The notes: generated by a model not told the origin, from the letters alone. A stretch of 39,943 bases of DNA from an uncultured bacterium (GCA_948467735.1 CAOKFN010000044.1:1-39943); one strand, 5' to 3'; counted from the stretch's first letter, positions 1 through 8,069 are shown. Made by a program: numbers and translations.

Positions 1-324
1 AGATGTCCTCAATAAAAGTCACATTCCCTTTTGAAACAATATCGCTGTAATGCCTGAGCAGACAGCCGCCCCGCCAATCACATACAGATGCACCAGATTT
101 TCTTTATACCCATAATCAACAAGCCGCTTTAAAATATCTCCCGCATACCGTTCTGCAATCCGGCTGACTATTTTTTCCACATCATCCGTCCGGCACTGCA
201 AGCCGTTCATCAGCATCGGCTCGATCATAATCTCCGGTACGCTTTCTCCAGCCGCTTTGGACAATTCCTTTTGTATTTCCTTCATACAGGTGGGTAAAAG
301 GGCCTTTCCATATGTTTTATGCTA
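1..324 (-). pseudogene. ParM/StbA-like segregation actin, C-terminal remnant
   Basis: The open frame from 285 to 19 resembles the C-terminal part of ParM-type plasmid segregation ATPases: a DYGYKENLVHLYVIGG stretch corresponds to the family's conserved (Y/H)xYNPxLMxLYVVGGGGCL segment. The frame then derails. Adding one G to the G run at 69-72 restores GGGGCLLRHYSDIVSKGN followed by VTFIEDI, the family's usual continuation, out through the window edge. Upstream, reading stays open to a TAG at 322-324 (K-T-Y-G-K-A-L-L-P-T-C before the first Met), and no ATPase N-terminus follows. What is seen is a truncated and frameshifted gene. Loss of function is inferred. A sequencing error in the G run would explain the frameshift but not the missing N-terminus. 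Confidence 0.6.
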
Positions 325-454
325 TACTATATTTCATGTTGGTCAGCCTTACTTGCAATAACGAGACCTCTGCCGGAAATTTAAAAAATTTTAATTTCCC
401 CGCACATTTCAAGGCCCTCAACCGTTAAAGCTTATGAAGGGAGGTTTGTATCGT

Positions 455-928
455 ATGGATCTTGAAGAACAATACGACAAAATATATCAATATTGCTATT
501 TTAAACTTCAACACAAGCAGTCGGCGCAGGATATCACACAGGAAACCTTTCTTCGTTTCTACAGACAGAATTTGAATCTTGACAACGGCAAAGAACTGCC
601 ATACTTATATACGATTGCCAAAAATCTATGTGTGGACGAATTTCGCCGAAAATCTGTTGTCAGCATAGAAGCTTCGGAAATAGAAGATATGGAAGTGAAA
701 ACCGTTTATGATCAATCGGAAAAATGGATAGACGGTCTGGCATTGAAGTCCGCCATAGAAAAGCTTCCGCAGGAGGAGCAGGAATTATTATTTCTGCGAT
801 ATGTAAACGAACTCTCGGTCGCTTCCATCTGCCGGATCGTCGGGATATCACGCTTTGCCGTTTATCGCAGAATATCAAGATCCTTAAAACAGTTGAAAGA
901 AGAGTTGAAGGAGGGTTTCTTTTTATGA
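455..928 (+). CDS. ECF-type RNA polymerase sigma factor
   Basis: A 157-residue protein with the two sigma-70 modules of extracytoplasmic-function factors. Region 2 has the AQDITQETFLRFYR helix followed by LPYLYTIAKNLCVDEFRR, which contacts core polymerase and the -10 element. Region 4 has LPQEEQELLFLRYVNELSVASICRIVGISRFAVYRRISR, a helix-turn-helix for the -35 element. I chose ATG 455 over ATG 434 because AAGGGAGG at 437-444 lies at proper spacing before 455 and overlaps the other candidate. The stop codon overlaps the start of the next gene (ATGA), so the two should be translationally coupled. It probably directs transcription of the downstream membrane protein and ABC transporter. The inducing signal cannot be read from the sequence. 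Confidence 0.93.
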   Translation: MDLEEQYDKIYQYCYFKLQHKQSAQDITQETFLRFYRQNLNLDNGKELPYLYTIAKNLCVDEFRRKSVVSIEASEIEDMEVKTVYDQSEKWIDGLALKSAIEKLPQEEQELLFLRYVNELSVASICRIVGISRFAVYRRISRSLKQLKEELKEGFFL

Positions 929-1632
929 ACCGTCAGCTAAAAAAAAGAATACAAAAGGCATTGGAAGCTCCACCGCCCAACCGGCAGGAAAAGGAAAGAT
1001 TTTTAAGAATGCTGCCCCGGCCGCGAATCAGCATGCAGCGTTTTATTTTGATACAGGCGGCTTATTTGAGAAAGCGAACATTTTTTCTTTCCGTACTCCT
1101 ATTATTCCCCGCACTATTGGCCGCCCAATATATTCATTTGGATACCTTGTGGAGCATATCGGCTTTCATGCCATTTCTTGGTCTTTTCGCCGTTACGGAA
1201 AGCACACGGTCAATCACGCATGGAATGAGTGAGTTTGAGATGGCTTCGCGTTTTTCACTAAAAAGTGTGATTCTCGCGAGAATGAGCGTCCTAGGCCTGT
1301 TTGACGTCCTCGTTCTCTGCTGCTTTATCCCTTTATGCCGCAGGGGAAGTCACTTTTCTTTTCTACAGACAGGGCTTTATCTGTTTGTTCCATATCTGCT
1401 GACCGTGAATATCAGCTTATGGATTACGCGCCATTTTCGGGGAAAGGAGGTTATCTATGCCTGCATGAGCGCCGCGGTATTGGTCAGTGCCGCAAATCTG
1501 GGACTGCACTTGACGGCTGATTTTGTATACCAATACGCTTATATCAAATGGTGGGCGGCATTGTCCGCCCTGTCAATCGGGACGATGATATATGAAATAT
1601 ACCGTACCGTCAAAGACCTTGCAGCGGGCTGA
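925..1632 (+). CDS. six-TM membrane protein, possible anti-sigma partner
   Basis: A 235-residue protein with a basic cytoplasmic N-terminus of about 45 residues (MNRQLKKRIQKALEAPPPNR) and about six hydrophobic segments near residues 48-66, 72-90, 115-135, 150-170, 180-200 and 210-225. It starts within the stop codon of the sigma factor gene (ATGA, 925-928), with GGAGGG just upstream. I see no zinc-finger anti-sigma motif. A membrane protein translationally coupled to an ECF sigma factor and followed by an ABC exporter is a recurring Clostridia arrangement, so a role as membrane sensor or anti-sigma factor is an inference. It could instead be an accessory membrane subunit of the transporter. 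Confidence 0.75.
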   Translation: MNRQLKKRIQKALEAPPPNRQEKERFLRMLPRPRISMQRFILIQAAYLRKRTFFLSVLLLFPALLAAQYIHLDTLWSISAFMPFLGLFAVTESTRSITHGMSEFEMASRFSLKSVILARMSVLGLFDVLVLCCFIPLCRRGSHFSFLQTGLYLFVPYLLTVNISLWITRHFRGKEVIYACMSAAVLVSAANLGLHLTADFVYQYAYIKWWAALSALSIGTMIYEIYRTVKDLAAG

Positions 1633-1646
1633 CAGGACGTCAATCG

Positions 1647-1675
1647 CAGCAGGCTGAATATATATCAGCCTGCTG
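1647..1675 (+). other. 11-bp perfect hairpin in sigma-ABC spacer
   Basis: CAGCAGGCTGA at 1647-1657 and TCAGCCTGCTG at 1665-1675 form a perfect 11-bp stem around a 7-nt AT loop, 15 bases after the stop of the membrane protein gene. No T tract follows (TCCCATCC), so it is not a classical terminator. It may be an mRNA-stability or processing hairpin separating the sigma cistrons from the ABC cistrons. Confidence 0.6.
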
Positions 1676-1914
1676 TCCCATCCAGCCCTTGACCGGTTTG
1701 GCAGAAGTCAAATACCCCGCCGCATGCAGCGGAGCATCAAACTTGAAGCGCCCCAAGCGGCGCCTCGCGGCAGCCGCCAAATGCCTGCAGGCACAGCACA
1801 AAGTCAACTATGCCGACTTGGCCCATTGCTCAACGAGCAATGTCTGCTCTGCAAACAATGTCTGCTCTGCGAGCAATATTCGCTCGCGGCAATAAAATAA
1901 ACGGAGGAGTTATC
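1676..1914 (+). repeat. spacer with 18-bp tandem repeats and small palindromes
   Basis: This 240-base spacer has no credible gene. Its last part holds an 18-bp direct repeat, CAATGTCTGCTCTGC plus AAA or GAG, at 1838-1855 and 1856-1873, with a degenerate third copy at 1874-1890 ending just before the ribosome binding site of the ABC ATPase gene. Each copy can fold (GAGCA/TGCTC; GCGAGC/GCTCGC at 1869-1887). Further small inverted repeats (CCGCcgcatGCGG-like, AAGTC/GACTT) lie at 1715-1820. Confidence 0.65.
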
Positions 1915-2622
1915 ATGGAACTTATCATTGACAGATTATCAAAACAATATAAAAATAAAACCGCGGTTGACCGTATTTCCGTAAAGCTTCATCAAGGCGT
2001 ATACGGCCTGCTTGGAGAAAACGGGGCGGGCAAAACAACGCTGATGCGGATGATCTGCGGCATATTGACGCCTACAAGCGGCGCAATCACTTTTGACGGA
2101 ATGGATGTAACAGAAGAAAACTACCGTTCCATCCTCGGCTATCTGCCGCAGGATTTCGGATATTATCCGGAGTTTACGGGGCAGGATTTTCTCTTATATA
2201 TGGCGGCGTTAAAAGGAATGGCAAAACCACAGGCAAAGCGAAAGACTGCGGAGCTTTTGCAGCTGGTGTCTCTGCATGACGCTGCCAAAAAGAAAACGAA
2301 AACCTACTCCGGCGGCATGAAACAGCGATTAGGAATCGCACAGGCCCTGCTTGGCAGACCGAAGCTTCTCGTACTGGACGAGCCGACAGCCGGGCTTGAT
2401 CCAAAGGAAAGAGTCCGGTTTCGCAGCCTGATTGAAGATTTGGGCCAAGAAAGCATCGTGCTTTTGTCAACCCACATTGTCTCGGATATTGAACATATTG
2501 CGGATACGGTTTTGATTATGAAGGCCGGACGGCTTATTTATCAGGATCAATGGAATGAGAACAAGGGCGGTCTGGAAGACTTTTATTTACAGCAGATCGG
2601 CGGGGAGGCAGACCATGAATAA
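1915..2622 (+). CDS. ABC transporter ATP-binding protein
   Basis: A 235-residue ABC ATPase of the CcmA/NatA-like class. Walker A is GENGAGKTT (residues 34-42), the Q-loop is LPQDFGYYP (about 78-86), the signature is YSGGMKQRLG (131-140), Walker B is LLVLDEP (151-157) and the H-loop is STH (185-187). ATG 1915 follows GGAGGAG at proper spacing. In-frame reading continues upstream but has no ribosome binding site. The 3' end overlaps the permease gene by 8 bases. With the partner permease it should form an exporter powered by ATP hydrolysis at the inner face of the membrane. The substrate is unknown. Linkage to an ECF sigma factor suggests stress or antimicrobial-peptide related efflux, which is an inference. 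Confidence 0.93.
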   Translation: MELIIDRLSKQYKNKTAVDRISVKLHQGVYGLLGENGAGKTTLMRMICGILTPTSGAITFDGMDVTEENYRSILGYLPQDFGYYPEFTGQDFLLYMAALKGMAKPQAKRKTAELLQLVSLHDAAKKKTKTYSGGMKQRLGIAQALLGRPKLLVLDEPTAGLDPKERVRFRSLIEDLGQESIVLLSTHIVSDIEHIADTVLIMKAGRLIYQDQWNENKGGLEDFYLQQIGGEADHE

Positions 2623-3829
2623 TTTCGGAACCTTATATCGGTATGAGTGCCAAAAACTGCTTGGCAGGAAAATCGTCTGGATATCTTTCTCCCTGTGCAT
2701 AGCGGCCATCGTTATTTCATTATCTGCTCCCCTCTTGGGCGATTATTATATAGACGGAAAATTGATAGATTCAAACTATCATATGTATCTGACGGACAGC
2801 GGCTATGCCAAAGCTTTCAGCGGCAGGGAAATCAGCCAAGGGCTCTTGGAGGAAACGATAACGGCATATAGAAAAATCCCGGAAACGCCGGGAATCCACT
2901 ATTCCTCCACGGAAGAATACCAGCGGTACGCGCGGCCCTACAGCGAAATTTTCAACTTTATTCGCAATGCGGCGGGCATACCAACGTCAGAGCTTATGTC
3001 GTCATGGCAACCACGCGAGGACGACCTGTACGGCAGAAGGAAGCTGTGGCTGTTATCCCTGTGGGATGACTTAGGGCTGTCAAAGGGAGAAATCGATTTC
3101 TGGCAGGAACGGGAAGCACGGATAAAAACGCCCTATGTTTATGAAGCTCATGGGGGATATGACGCCATAATTTCAAGCTGTCAAACCGCCGGGCTATTAG
3201 TGCTGACGGTAATCGCCATCTGTCTTTCGGGAATGTTTTCGGAGGAGCATACACGGAAAACCGACCAGATTATATTATGCAGCCCTCTGGGCAGAACAAA
3301 ACTATACTGGGCCAAAATAGCGGTCGGCGTCAGCTTTGCCGTGATCAATACCGCGCTGTTTTTTGTATTTACATCTACGGCGGCGTTATGCCTGTACGGG
3401 ACGGAGGGCTTTCATGCCGCCTTTCAGTTCATATACGCACAGAATTCAGACCCTGTCACCTGCGGGCAGGCGGTTGTCATTGCCTATGGAAATATGACGT
3501 CCGCGGCAGTCATTACAAGCATTATTGTCATCGTTTTATCGGAACTGCTTCGCAGCAATATCGCAGCATTGGCAGTTTCTACCGGACTGCTGATTACGGC
3601 TATGATTATTGCGGTGCCGGAACAATACAGAGTATTGGCGCAGATTTGGGCATGGCTTCCATGGTGCTTCCTGACGCCTTGGAATATATTCGGGCAGTAC
3701 ACCCTTTCTATCCTAGGCCGCCATTTGACTCCATGGCAGGCGGTACCATTGATTTATTTCATATTAAGCGCGGTTATCGCCGCCGTCGGAAGGCCGGTAT
3801 ATGAACGCTTTCAAGTTTCCGGCAGATAA
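2615..3829 (+). CDS. ABC-2 type transporter permease
   Basis: A 404-residue membrane protein. A first TM segment (about 20-42) is followed by a large extracytoplasmic loop of about 160 residues. Then come five or so further TM helices: TAGLLVLTVIAICLSGMF, AVGVSFAVINTALFFVF, ITSIIVIVLSELL, AALAVSTGLLITAMIIA and a C-terminal one. Between them is the cytoplasmic EEHTRKTDQIILCSPLGRTKLYWAK segment typical of ABC-2/NatB-type permeases, which couples to the ATPase. It overlaps the ATPase gene by 8 bases and is the last gene of the sigma-ABC operon. The long external loop resembles lantibiotic-immunity and bacitracin-type permeases, but substrate assignment is not possible from sequence alone. Confidence 0.88.
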   Translation: MNNFGTLYRYECQKLLGRKIVWISFSLCIAAIVISLSAPLLGDYYIDGKLIDSNYHMYLTDSGYAKAFSGREISQGLLEETITAYRKIPETPGIHYSSTEEYQRYARPYSEIFNFIRNAAGIPTSELMSSWQPREDDLYGRRKLWLLSLWDDLGLSKGEIDFWQEREARIKTPYVYEAHGGYDAIISSCQTAGLLVLTVIAICLSGMFSEEHTRKTDQIILCSPLGRTKLYWAKIAVGVSFAVINTALFFVFTSTAALCLYGTEGFHAAFQFIYAQNSDPVTCGQAVVIAYGNMTSAAVITSIIVIVLSELLRSNIAALAVSTGLLITAMIIAVPEQYRVLAQIWAWLPWCFLTPWNIFGQYTLSILGRHLTPWQAVPLIYFILSAVIAAVGRPVYERFQVSGR

Positions 3830-3913
3830 CCGGAGGCAGGGCCTGAGCGCCGTCTGCATAAGGATCGCCATGCCCCGCCTTTCATTCGCCCGCAGGAATA
3901 GAGGATAAATGCA

Positions 3914-3942
3914 TTGACAACAAAAGCCAAATATTTTATTAT
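3914..3942 (+). promoter_or_regulatory. sigma-A-type promoter
   Basis: TTGACA at 3914-3919 and TATTAT at 3937-3942 with a 17-base spacer, in AT-rich DNA downstream of the ABC operon and 115 bases before the SDR gene. Transcription from here would pass through the hairpin at 3962-3986. Confidence 0.6.
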
Positions 3943-3961
3943 AAAAATAATTCAGCTGTTT

Positions 3962-3986
3962 GGGGAGGTACATGCTTCCCCTTTTT
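3962..3986 (+). terminator. hairpin plus T5, terminator or attenuator
   Basis: GGGGAGG (3962-3968) pairs with CTTCCCC (3975-3981), with one G-U pair and a TACATG loop, and is followed directly by TTTTT. It can end the ABC operon, but it also lies between a good promoter (3914-3942) and the SDR start (4057), so it may attenuate that transcript. Confidence 0.65.
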
Positions 3987-4056
3987 GGGTTCCATCAAGA
4001 AATAGTACAATAAAAAAAGCCCCCAGCAGGCTGACGTGGAAAAAGGAGCATAAAAA

Positions 4057-4806
4057 ATGTCGGCAATAGAACGTAACATTGATAGAACCCCAAAAAACGC
4101 CCTGATCACCGGCGCCTCCAGAGGAATCGGCCGGGCGGCGGCGGAGGCTTTCGCAAAAGCCGGTTTCAACCTGACGCTCACCTGCCTCAATTCCATGGAT
4201 GCCTTGGAATCACTGGCGGAATCCTTGGAGTCCGCATATGACATTTCCTGTCTGGCGCTTCGGGCGGATATGGGGGAGGAGGCGGAGGTAAACCGCGTCT
4301 TTTCCGCCCTTACGGATTTGGACGTTTTAGTGAATAACGCGGGGATTTCCCATATGGGACTGCTGACGGATATGACCGCCGCTCAGTGGCGCCGAATTCT
4401 GGCAGTAAATCTGGACTCCTGTTTCTACACCTGCCGGGCGGCCATTCCCCTTATGCTGAAAAAACACAGGGGCAGCATCATCAATGTTTCCTCCGTCTGG
4501 GGAGCGCAGGGCGCGTCCATGGAAACCGCTTACTCCGCCTCCAAGGGCGGAATGAACGCCTTCACGAAAGCGCTGGCCAAGGAACTTGCCCCCAGCAATA
4601 TACAGGTCAACGCCATTGCCTGCGGCGTAATCGACACGGAGATGAACTCCTGCCTGTCCGACGAAGAACGGTCGGCTCTCAGAGAAGAAATCCCGGCGGA
4701 CAGATTCGGCAGTCCTGCCGAAGCCGCCGAGCTGATTCTACAGATATCCCAAGCCCCCGCCTATATGACCGGACAGATTATCACCATGGACGGGGGATGG
4801 TATTGA
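4057..4806 (+). CDS. short-chain dehydrogenase/reductase, FabG-like
   Basis: A 249-residue classical SDR of normal length. The dinucleotide-binding motif is TGASRGIG (residues 18-25), NNAG is at 93-96, and the catalytic Ser146-Tyr159-Lys163 set sits in NVSSVWG and AYSASKGG. The C-terminal TGQIITMDGGWY is the usual family ending. It should reduce a ketone to an alcohol with NAD(P)H in the cytoplasm. 3-oxoacyl-ACP reductase is the nearest named relative, but the gene is not in a fatty-acid operon, so the substrate is open. ATG 4057 has AAAGGAG at ideal spacing. It stands alone, transcribed from the promoter at 3914, and ends 6 bases from a convergent gene. Confidence 0.9.
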   Translation: MSAIERNIDRTPKNALITGASRGIGRAAAEAFAKAGFNLTLTCLNSMDALESLAESLESAYDISCLALRADMGEEAEVNRVFSALTDLDVLVNNAGISHMGLLTDMTAAQWRRILAVNLDSCFYTCRAAIPLMLKKHRGSIINVSSVWGAQGASMETAYSASKGGMNAFTKALAKELAPSNIQVNAIACGVIDTEMNSCLSDEERSALREEIPADRFGSPAEAAELILQISQAPAYMTGQIITMDGGWY

Positions 4807-4811
4807 GGGCG

Positions 4812-5069
4812 CTACGAAAAGCGCTCCTTCTCTTCCTGATAAATGGCTTGGACGTCCTCTCCGGGCACAAGGGAATCCACGATTTTCTGCATTTCACTCT
4901 TTGTTTTCACATCCTTGCAGCGAAGAATCAGCTGTTCTTTCTCTGCTTCGCTCAGGGCCGCATAACCTCTCATGGCTGGCTCGGACTTCGCCAGAGCCAT
5001 ACCGAATCCCAGCGGCAGTTCCATAAAGGGAACTCCCGTGTCAGAACCTTCACTGATATAATTATCCAT
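4812..5069 (-). CDS. small conserved hypothetical protein
   Basis: An 85-residue soluble, mostly helical and acidic protein. It includes GFGMALAKSEPAMRGYAALS, an EKEQLILRCKDVKTKSEMQKIV helix region and a charged tail. It resembles small uncharacterised Clostridia proteins with a GFGMALAQN...LSEAEKQ pattern, but I know no function. ATG 5069 is preceded by AAAGG at 7 bases. The frame remains open upstream to 5273, with an alternative ATG near 5183 that would add about 38 residues including a CNRC pair, but the composition changes there. It is convergent with the SDR gene and separated from it by only 5 bases. Confidence 0.6.
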   Translation of the reverse strand: MDNYISEGSDTGVPFMELPLGFGMALAKSEPAMRGYAALSEAEKEQLILRCKDVKTKSEMQKIVDSLVPGEDVQAIYQEEKERFS

Positions 5070-5360
5070 AATTGTACCTTTCCGCCCGCCGTCGGCGCGG
5101 CATCTATTACACACTTCCCCCGCTTTCAGAGGCTGTGCCTCTTCCGGCCTCAGAAAAACTTTTTCCTTCCCGCTTAGTATGTACATTTTTTTCAAAATAA
5201 TCCCCTTATTCGTCATCGGGGAACTTGTCGGGCGGATTATTGTTACAATTATGGCGTTTGAGCGGCGCAGCAATAGCCATGACGTTTACACCGATTCTAT
5301 TTCCTGAGATTCCATTTTATTAATCCTCTTCAAGTTTAAATGTTTATCATTAAATTATTA

Positions 5361-5389
5361 TTGACAAACATTAATATTCATGATACATT
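5361..5389 (+). promoter_or_regulatory. sigma-A-type promoter of DUF2975 gene
   Basis: TTGACA (5361-5366), 17-base AT-rich spacer, TACATT (5384-5389), about 96 bases before the start codon at 5485. Confidence 0.65.
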
Positions 5390-5484
5390 ATTTTCAACAG
5401 GACAGGCAGCTGCCAAAGCGCAGGTAACGGCAATGGGCAGATAATTCATAGAGGAATTATAGATAAAAGCATGGGAGGATTGTT

Positions 5485-6096
5485 ATGGACATACTGGAAA
5501 GCAAACAGGTTATTATGAAGCAGCACTGTAAAACGCTTGAAAAATTTCTGCGCATATCATTTGGAATATGCTTCATATTGTCAATCGGGATATTGATATA
5601 TTGGGGAATCAGCGCCTTAATGGCTCCTGAATCATCATTTACCGTAGATCAATATGGAAGCGACGCGAGGGTTGGCTTTCAAAACGGCAAGGCGGGATTA
5701 TATTTAATGGTAGCCAATACCAGCTTCAACATGGGAGAATATTCCTGTAAAACGTTATATGGTATCGTTTTGTTATTATCATGGGGACATAATGTACTAT
5801 TTATGTCAATTTTATGGTGTCTGGTTTCTGTCTTTCGTCATATCAAATTAGACGAAACTCCATTTACTTTGTCCTGCAGCCGTCTGATCCGCCGCATAGG
5901 CCTGCTTCTTCTCGGCAGGTTCCTTTACAGGAATTTTGCGGAAGCGGCGGTGTTATTTATCTGGGGGCCTTCCACCGCCCGCTTGGCATGGCTTAACAGC
6001 CTTGATTTGGCGTTCATCGGCGGAATTGTGCTATGTTTAAGTTATATCTTTGAATACGGCGTTGTCCTGCAGCAGCAGTCCGACGAGACATTATAA
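5485..6096 (+). CDS. DUF2975 family membrane protein
   Basis: A 203-residue protein with four hydrophobic segments (about 24-45, 90-113, 135-155, 168-192). They are separated by an external loop of about 45 residues after TM1 and a short cytoplasmic loop with KLDETPFT and RLIRRIGLLLLGRFLY. This layout matches DUF2975 proteins. These are typically encoded directly upstream of a small YozG-like XRE regulator, exactly as here (HTH gene at 6265). ATG 5485 follows GGGAGGA. Function is unknown; the pairing suggests the membrane protein modulates, or is controlled by, the regulator. The gene is followed at once by a large inverted repeat. Confidence 0.8.
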   Translation: MDILESKQVIMKQHCKTLEKFLRISFGICFILSIGILIYWGISALMAPESSFTVDQYGSDARVGFQNGKAGLYLMVANTSFNMGEYSCKTLYGIVLLLSWGHNVLFMSILWCLVSVFRHIKLDETPFTLSCSRLIRRIGLLLLGRFLYRNFAEAAVLFIWGPSTARLAWLNSLDLAFIGGIVLCLSYIFEYGVVLQQQSDETL

Positions 6097-6156
6097 GTGT
6101 GTAAAGAATTTCTAAGCCGTCAAAGTACGCCAGCTAAGAAATTCTAAATTACACAC
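6097..6156 (+). other. long imperfect inverted repeat after DUF2975 gene
   Basis: GTGTGTAA (6097-6104) pairs with TTACACAC (6149-6156), and AGAATTTCT (6105-6113) pairs with AGAAATTCT (6137-6145) with a 3-base bulge. The arms start one base after the stop codon. No T tract follows. It could be a processing or attenuation structure, or a bidirectional regulator site. Confidence 0.6.
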
Positions 6157-6157
6157 G

Positions 6158-6184
6158 GAAGAATGCCAAGCATGGGCATTCTTC
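6158..6184 (+). other. 10-bp perfect hairpin before XRE gene
   Basis: GAAGAATGCC (6158-6167) and GGCATTCTTC (6175-6184) are perfectly complementary around a 7-base loop, immediately after the larger inverted repeat and 80 bases before the regulator gene. Confidence 0.6.
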
Positions 6185-6264
6185 TCACGGATTGTATGTG
6201 CCTCTGCCAGAGGCGCTTCCGTGGAGAAAGGGGCTGTGCTATCGGCGGACAAGGGGGTATAAAG

Positions 6265-6489
6265 ATGGCAATTATTTTACGTTTAGACAGGGTGATGGCC
6301 GACCGCAAAATATCGCTGAACGAATTGGCGGAACGGGTCGGCATATCCAATGTAAATCTTTCAAAAATGAAAACGGGAAAAATAAGCGCGGTGCGTTTTT
6401 CCACGCTTAACGCTATCTGCGACGTTTTAGACTGTCAGCCGGGAGATATCCTTGAATTCCGGCGCGACATTCCCACGGAGCAAAATTAA
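6265..6489 (+). CDS. XRE/Cro-type small regulator, YozG-like
   Basis: A 74-residue protein that is essentially one helix-turn-helix domain: LRLDRVMADRKISLNELAER is followed by VGISNVNLSKMKTGK, then helices 4-5 with FSTLNAICDVLDCQPGDILE, the standard ending of this family. ATG 6265 follows AAGGGGG at 6251-6257. Longer in-frame reading upstream covers a hairpin and is unlikely to be translated. It should bind DNA as a dimer and probably autoregulates the DUF2975-HTH pair; the palindromes at 6097-6184 or near the 5361 promoter are candidate targets (inference). Its stop overlaps the stop of the convergent S41 peptidase gene. Confidence 0.88.
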   Translation: MAIILRLDRVMADRKISLNELAERVGISNVNLSKMKTGKISAVRFSTLNAICDVLDCQPGDILEFRRDIPTEQN

Positions 6490-7964
6490 TATAGCTGATA
6501 CAATTCTTCCATCGCATTTTCACTATGACACTCAATGTCCGGTGAAACTAATACATCCCTGCATTCCTGATCGGCACGGTAAAATCGTTTCGTTGAAATC
6601 TGCATAAACAGCTCCGAATTGGGAAGCTTGAAATATACAACCTCTCCATAGCCGTTCGGATGATTTCCCGGAGCCTCTCCTATGATGGTACCAAGATCAT
6701 TATCCTTTACATATTCCGCAAACATCATCGCTGAGCTGAACGTACCTGCCGACGTCAAAAGATACAAATTTCCGTCAAAGAGCAGGTCATCGTATTTTTC
6801 ATTTTCAGCGACGCCCCTGCCCAGCTTCAGGTATATAAAACCCAGCCGCCAGCCCATGGATACTGTCTTGTAACTATCGATATCCAAATATCTGAAAAAT
6901 TCGGTGACGGTCTGGCTGCTTCCGCCGCCGTTATACCGAAGATCAACCGCCACATTTTCAATATTGTTCTCTTTTACTTCCTGAAACATTTCCCGCAGGC
7001 AGTTAATGTATTCACTATTATATGTACACTCGTCAAGGAATAATATTGCCGTGCTGCGTTCCATGTCAATCTCATAATCCACAGAGCTTTCACCGCCTGC
7101 TTCATCCTCCATGATGTCGTTAAACCGGGCATATTCATTCCACGCAAGGAAATCCTCCAAATAACAAGTTTCCGCGCGCTCAGCTCCATCCTCCGAGGTC
7201 AGCGTATATTCTATTCCCTCCTCTATGTCAAAACCTAAATAATTGATTCCGGTCACGGTAACAATGTCATCCGACAGCCATTCCAGCTGCCATGAAGGCT
7301 CTTCAAAGCTGTAATACCCGCCTGTCTGCTCAAGAAGCTTTTTGATGGGAATACCATTTACCGCGGTAATCTCATAACCTTCCTTCGTCCATCTTCGGTA
7401 ATATTTCATAATACGTCTGTCCTCATAATTACCGCGGACATAGGTATGCCCATCCCCAAGAATCGAAAAAATCGTTTCTATCTCTTTCGCCAGTTCATTC
7501 ACACGAATGCCGCCGCACGTTTCCAGTCCTGCTTTCACACTTTCATATTGTTTATATATATCCTCGGGAACCTCGCGGTATAAAGCCGGATGAAGCTTTT
7601 TCAAGTATTTCATTGCATATTCCAAGTCCTCTGCCGCCTCGTCGGAATCAAGCCAATAATCATATGCTTTTGAATAGTAATCCGCATCCGCCCGAAACAT
7701 GATACCGTTCCAATAGGGATTACAGTAACTTCCAAGTAAAGAGATCGCCGCCGAAAACAATGCTAAAATGCACGCCGCCGCATTTGTTATCTTTCCCCCA
7801 TTGCCTTTTAAAAGAAATAAAACCGAAGCGGCGATTACAATGAATGCGCTGACCGCGCCCACAGACTCGGCCATATCAAAATTCAACAGCAGAACATTCA
7901 ACGGTATCAGGCCAATCGCCGCCATATCCAACAAGCATAAGAGGACAAAATACTTTTTTTTCAT
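6486..7964 (-). CDS. membrane-anchored S41 family peptidase
   Basis: A 492-residue protein with three TM segments in the first 100 residues, which puts the C-terminal two thirds outside the cell. The outer part has the S41 layout: a helical KKLHPALYRE region, LGDGHTYV, a PDZ-like segment with EITAVNGIPIKKLL, then VDLRYNGGGSSQTV and the Ser-loop TSAGTFSSAMMFAEYV, followed by IIGEAPGN. The TFSSA serine is the likely nucleophile, as in tricorn/IRBP-like S41 members. I chose ATG 7964 because GGGAG precedes it; ATG codons upstream to 8015 are alternatives. Substrate is unknown; cleavage of exported peptides or envelope proteins is an inference. Confidence 0.85.
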   Translation of the reverse strand: MKKKYFVLLCLLDMAAIGLIPLNVLLLNFDMAESVGAVSAFIVIAASVLFLLKGNGGKITNAAACILALFSAAISLLGSYCNPYWNGIMFRADADYYSKAYDYWLDSDEAAEDLEYAMKYLKKLHPALYREVPEDIYKQYESVKAGLETCGGIRVNELAKEIETIFSILGDGHTYVRGNYEDRRIMKYYRRWTKEGYEITAVNGIPIKKLLEQTGGYYSFEEPSWQLEWLSDDIVTVTGINYLGFDIEEGIEYTLTSEDGAERAETCYLEDFLAWNEYARFNDIMEDEAGGESSVDYEIDMERSTAILFLDECTYNSEYINCLREMFQEVKENNIENVAVDLRYNGGGSSQTVTEFFRYLDIDSYKTVSMGWRLGFIYLKLGRGVAENEKYDDLLFDGNLYLLTSAGTFSSAMMFAEYVKDNDLGTIIGEAPGNHPNGYGEVVYFKLPNSELFMQISTKRFYRADQECRDVLVSPDIECHSENAMEELYQLY

Positions 7965-8069
7965 TTTAACTCCCATCACTTCCAAGGCGTGCATACGCTC
8001 CCTTTTCATTTCCACCGACGGTTTTCCCGCCGCTTAAGGTTATCTCCTGCCTTGTACAGCTGCTCTTTC

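Noticed and set aside
1689..1895. A 68-codon open frame in the sigma-ABC spacer
   Set aside because: It has no ribosome binding site, consists of palindromes and 18-bp repeats, and shows no conserved protein character.
4386..5177. A 263-codon plus-strand frame overlapping the SDR gene and the small convergent gene
   Set aside because: It is out of frame with the clear SDR gene and antisense to the small conserved protein; no motif is visible.
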